Source: Burkholderiales bacterium 70-64
GTDB lineage: Bacteria; Pseudomonadota; Gammaproteobacteria; Burkholderiales; Burkholderiaceae_E
Reading direction: 5' to 3'
Length of the DNA: 64,000 bases
Assembly (NCBI GenBank): GCA_001898645.1
Contig: MKUQ01000020.1
Location: 6,004 to 70,003, forward strand
The notes below the pieces were generated by a model. It was not told where the DNA came from, ran no database searches, and saw only the letters and a program-made list of their open reading frames with translations. The position numbers and the translations under genes are program-made. Shown piece after piece: positions 62,294 through 64,000 of the stretch (position 1 is its first letter; each line of letters opens with the position of its first letter).

Positions 62294-62391
62294 AGGCGCG
62301 GGCACCTGCCTCTGCGTGCCCGTCGTCCGGGCCGATTTCCCGATTTTCCGGATCGACGCATAATCGGGTCGACCGCAAGGATGTGCGTACC

Positions 62392-63081
62392 ATGCCCACG
62401 CTCGCCTCGAAGCTGACCCATGCGTTGCGCGACGAACTGCTGCGTGGCGACTACCGGCCGGGCCAGCCGCTGCGCATGAACCAGCTGTGCGAGCGCTTCC
62501 AGGTGAGCCTGTCGCCCTTGCGCGAAGCGCTCACCCGACTGGCCACCGAGGGCTTCGTCGAGCTGCACGCGCAGCGCGGCTTCAAGGTGGCACCGGTTTC
62601 GCTGGACAACCACCTCGAGATCACCCGGCTGCGCCTGCAGCTCGAGGCGACCGCGCTCGCCGAGTCGATCGCCCGCGGCGGCGATGCCTGGGAGATCGAG
62701 CTGCTCGGCGCCTGGCACGGGCTGCAGCTGCTCGACCGGCGCCTGGCCGCCGGCGAGGCGCACGACCGGGACCTGTGGGAGGTGCGCCACCGCGCCCTGC
62801 ACATGGCGCTGATCGGCGCCTGCCGCATGCCCATCCTGCTGCAGTTCTGCGAGACGCTGCTCGACTTCTCCGACCGCTACCGGCGGCTGTTCCTGCGCAC
62901 GCCGTTCATCAACAATGATGCGCCGGCCGAGCACGCGGGCATCGTCGAGGCGGCCCTGGCGCGCGATGCCGGGCGGGCCACCGAGCTGCTGGCGCGGCAC
63001 GTCCAGCACACCGCGGACAACATCACCGCGACCCTCGAGGGCAGGCAGGGGGCAGCGGACCCGCCGGCCCCCGACGCCTGA
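62392..63081 (+). CDS. GntR-family transcriptional regulator, FadR/FCD subgroup
   Basis: A 229-residue regulator. The winged HTH ALRDELLRGDYRPGQPLRMN, then QLCERFQVSLSPLREALTRL and ATEGFVELHAQRGFKVAPVS, is standard GntR. The helical FCD effector domain (about 85-215) carries the Asp/His metal ligands (RHRALHMALIGACRMPIL, AEHAGIVEAAL). FCD members respond to organic acids. Translation may begin at ATG 62392. Divergence or target genes are not in the window; a PAS/sigma-54 activator follows 51 bp later in the same direction. Confidence 0.9.
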   Translation: MPTLASKLTHALRDELLRGDYRPGQPLRMNQLCERFQVSLSPLREALTRLATEGFVELHAQRGFKVAPVSLDNHLEITRLRLQLEATALAESIARGGDAWEIELLGAWHGLQLLDRRLAAGEAHDRDLWEVRHRALHMALIGACRMPILLQFCETLLDFSDRYRRLFLRTPFINNDAPAEHAGIVEAALARDAGRATELLARHVQHTADNITATLEGRQGAADPPAPDA

Positions 63082-63132
63082 CGCTCCGATCGACCCCGCG
63101 CCACGGGCCGGCCGACCGGCTATGATCGCCCG

Positions 63133-64000
<868 letters not shown>

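Overview
The window is about 64 kb of very GC-rich, densely coded chromosome. It probably comes from a betaproteobacterium of the order Burkholderiales. The evidence is the hemE-priA gene pair, a periplasmic Bug-type (tripartite tricarboxylate transporter) binding protein, a LivM-LivG fusion permease/ATPase, the cbpA-cbpM pair, and many aromatic-degradation genes under regulators of several families. No rRNA, tRNA, CRISPR array or prophage was seen. The genus cannot be fixed from the sequence alone.

Layout. 0-1.6 kb is mobile-element debris: the 3' part of an IS5-family element, then a broken integron-type integrase. 1.6-11.6 kb holds a MazG-like pyrophosphohydrolase, a YceI protein, an AraC regulator, an aldehyde dehydrogenase next to an internal fragment of a PQQ alcohol dehydrogenase, a TonB-dependent receptor, and a LysR regulator divergent from a Bug protein and a sulfatase. 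11.6-16.1 kb is a 4-cresol dehydrogenase operon (pchC-pchX-pchF) followed by a DmpR/XylR-type sigma-54 activator. A textbook -24/-12 promoter and two DmpR-like upstream activating sites precede pchC. 16.2-19.9 kb holds a small protein, a class I amidotransferase, a large CPA1 cation/proton antiporter and a DUF3237 protein.

19.9-30.7 kb is a probable hydroxycinnamate (p-coumarate/ferulate type) catabolic cluster. One minus-strand operon of eight genes encodes enoyl-CoA hydratase, aryl-CoA ligase, a Liv-type ABC importer, acyl-CoA dehydrogenase and a MarR regulator. It diverges from an amidohydrolase that may cleave the acyl-CoA product. Two copies of an AT-rich operator-like repeat lie between them. 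30.8-37.6 kb holds mostly single genes (acylphosphatase, BASS-like transporter, nitronate monooxygenase, PEP-mutase-like enzyme, OsmC, folE) and a 97-nt imperfect palindrome between convergent genes.

37.7-50.8 kb is an accessory catabolic region: a TetR regulator, an ABC importer of the nitrate/sulfonate/NMT1 type with a DapA-like enzyme, an AbiEii-type toxin-antitoxin pair, and two divergent operons. One has a MetE-like zinc protein, an NAD epimerase and a GNAT protein. The other has a Gfo/Idh/MocA dehydrogenase, a DUF993 enzyme and a xylose-isomerase-like protein. Three 14-bp palindromes of the form TAACY-N4-RGTTA lie in the divergent promoter regions and may tie these operons to one regulator. 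50.9-64 kb is more housekeeping: hemE, an intrinsic terminator and DnaA-box-like sites, priA, cbpA/cbpM, DUF302 and PaaI-type proteins, an ECF sigma factor with a ferritin-like protein and a cytochrome c, rep helicase, a DUF6776 protein, a GntR regulator, and a PAS/sigma-54 activator cut by the window end.
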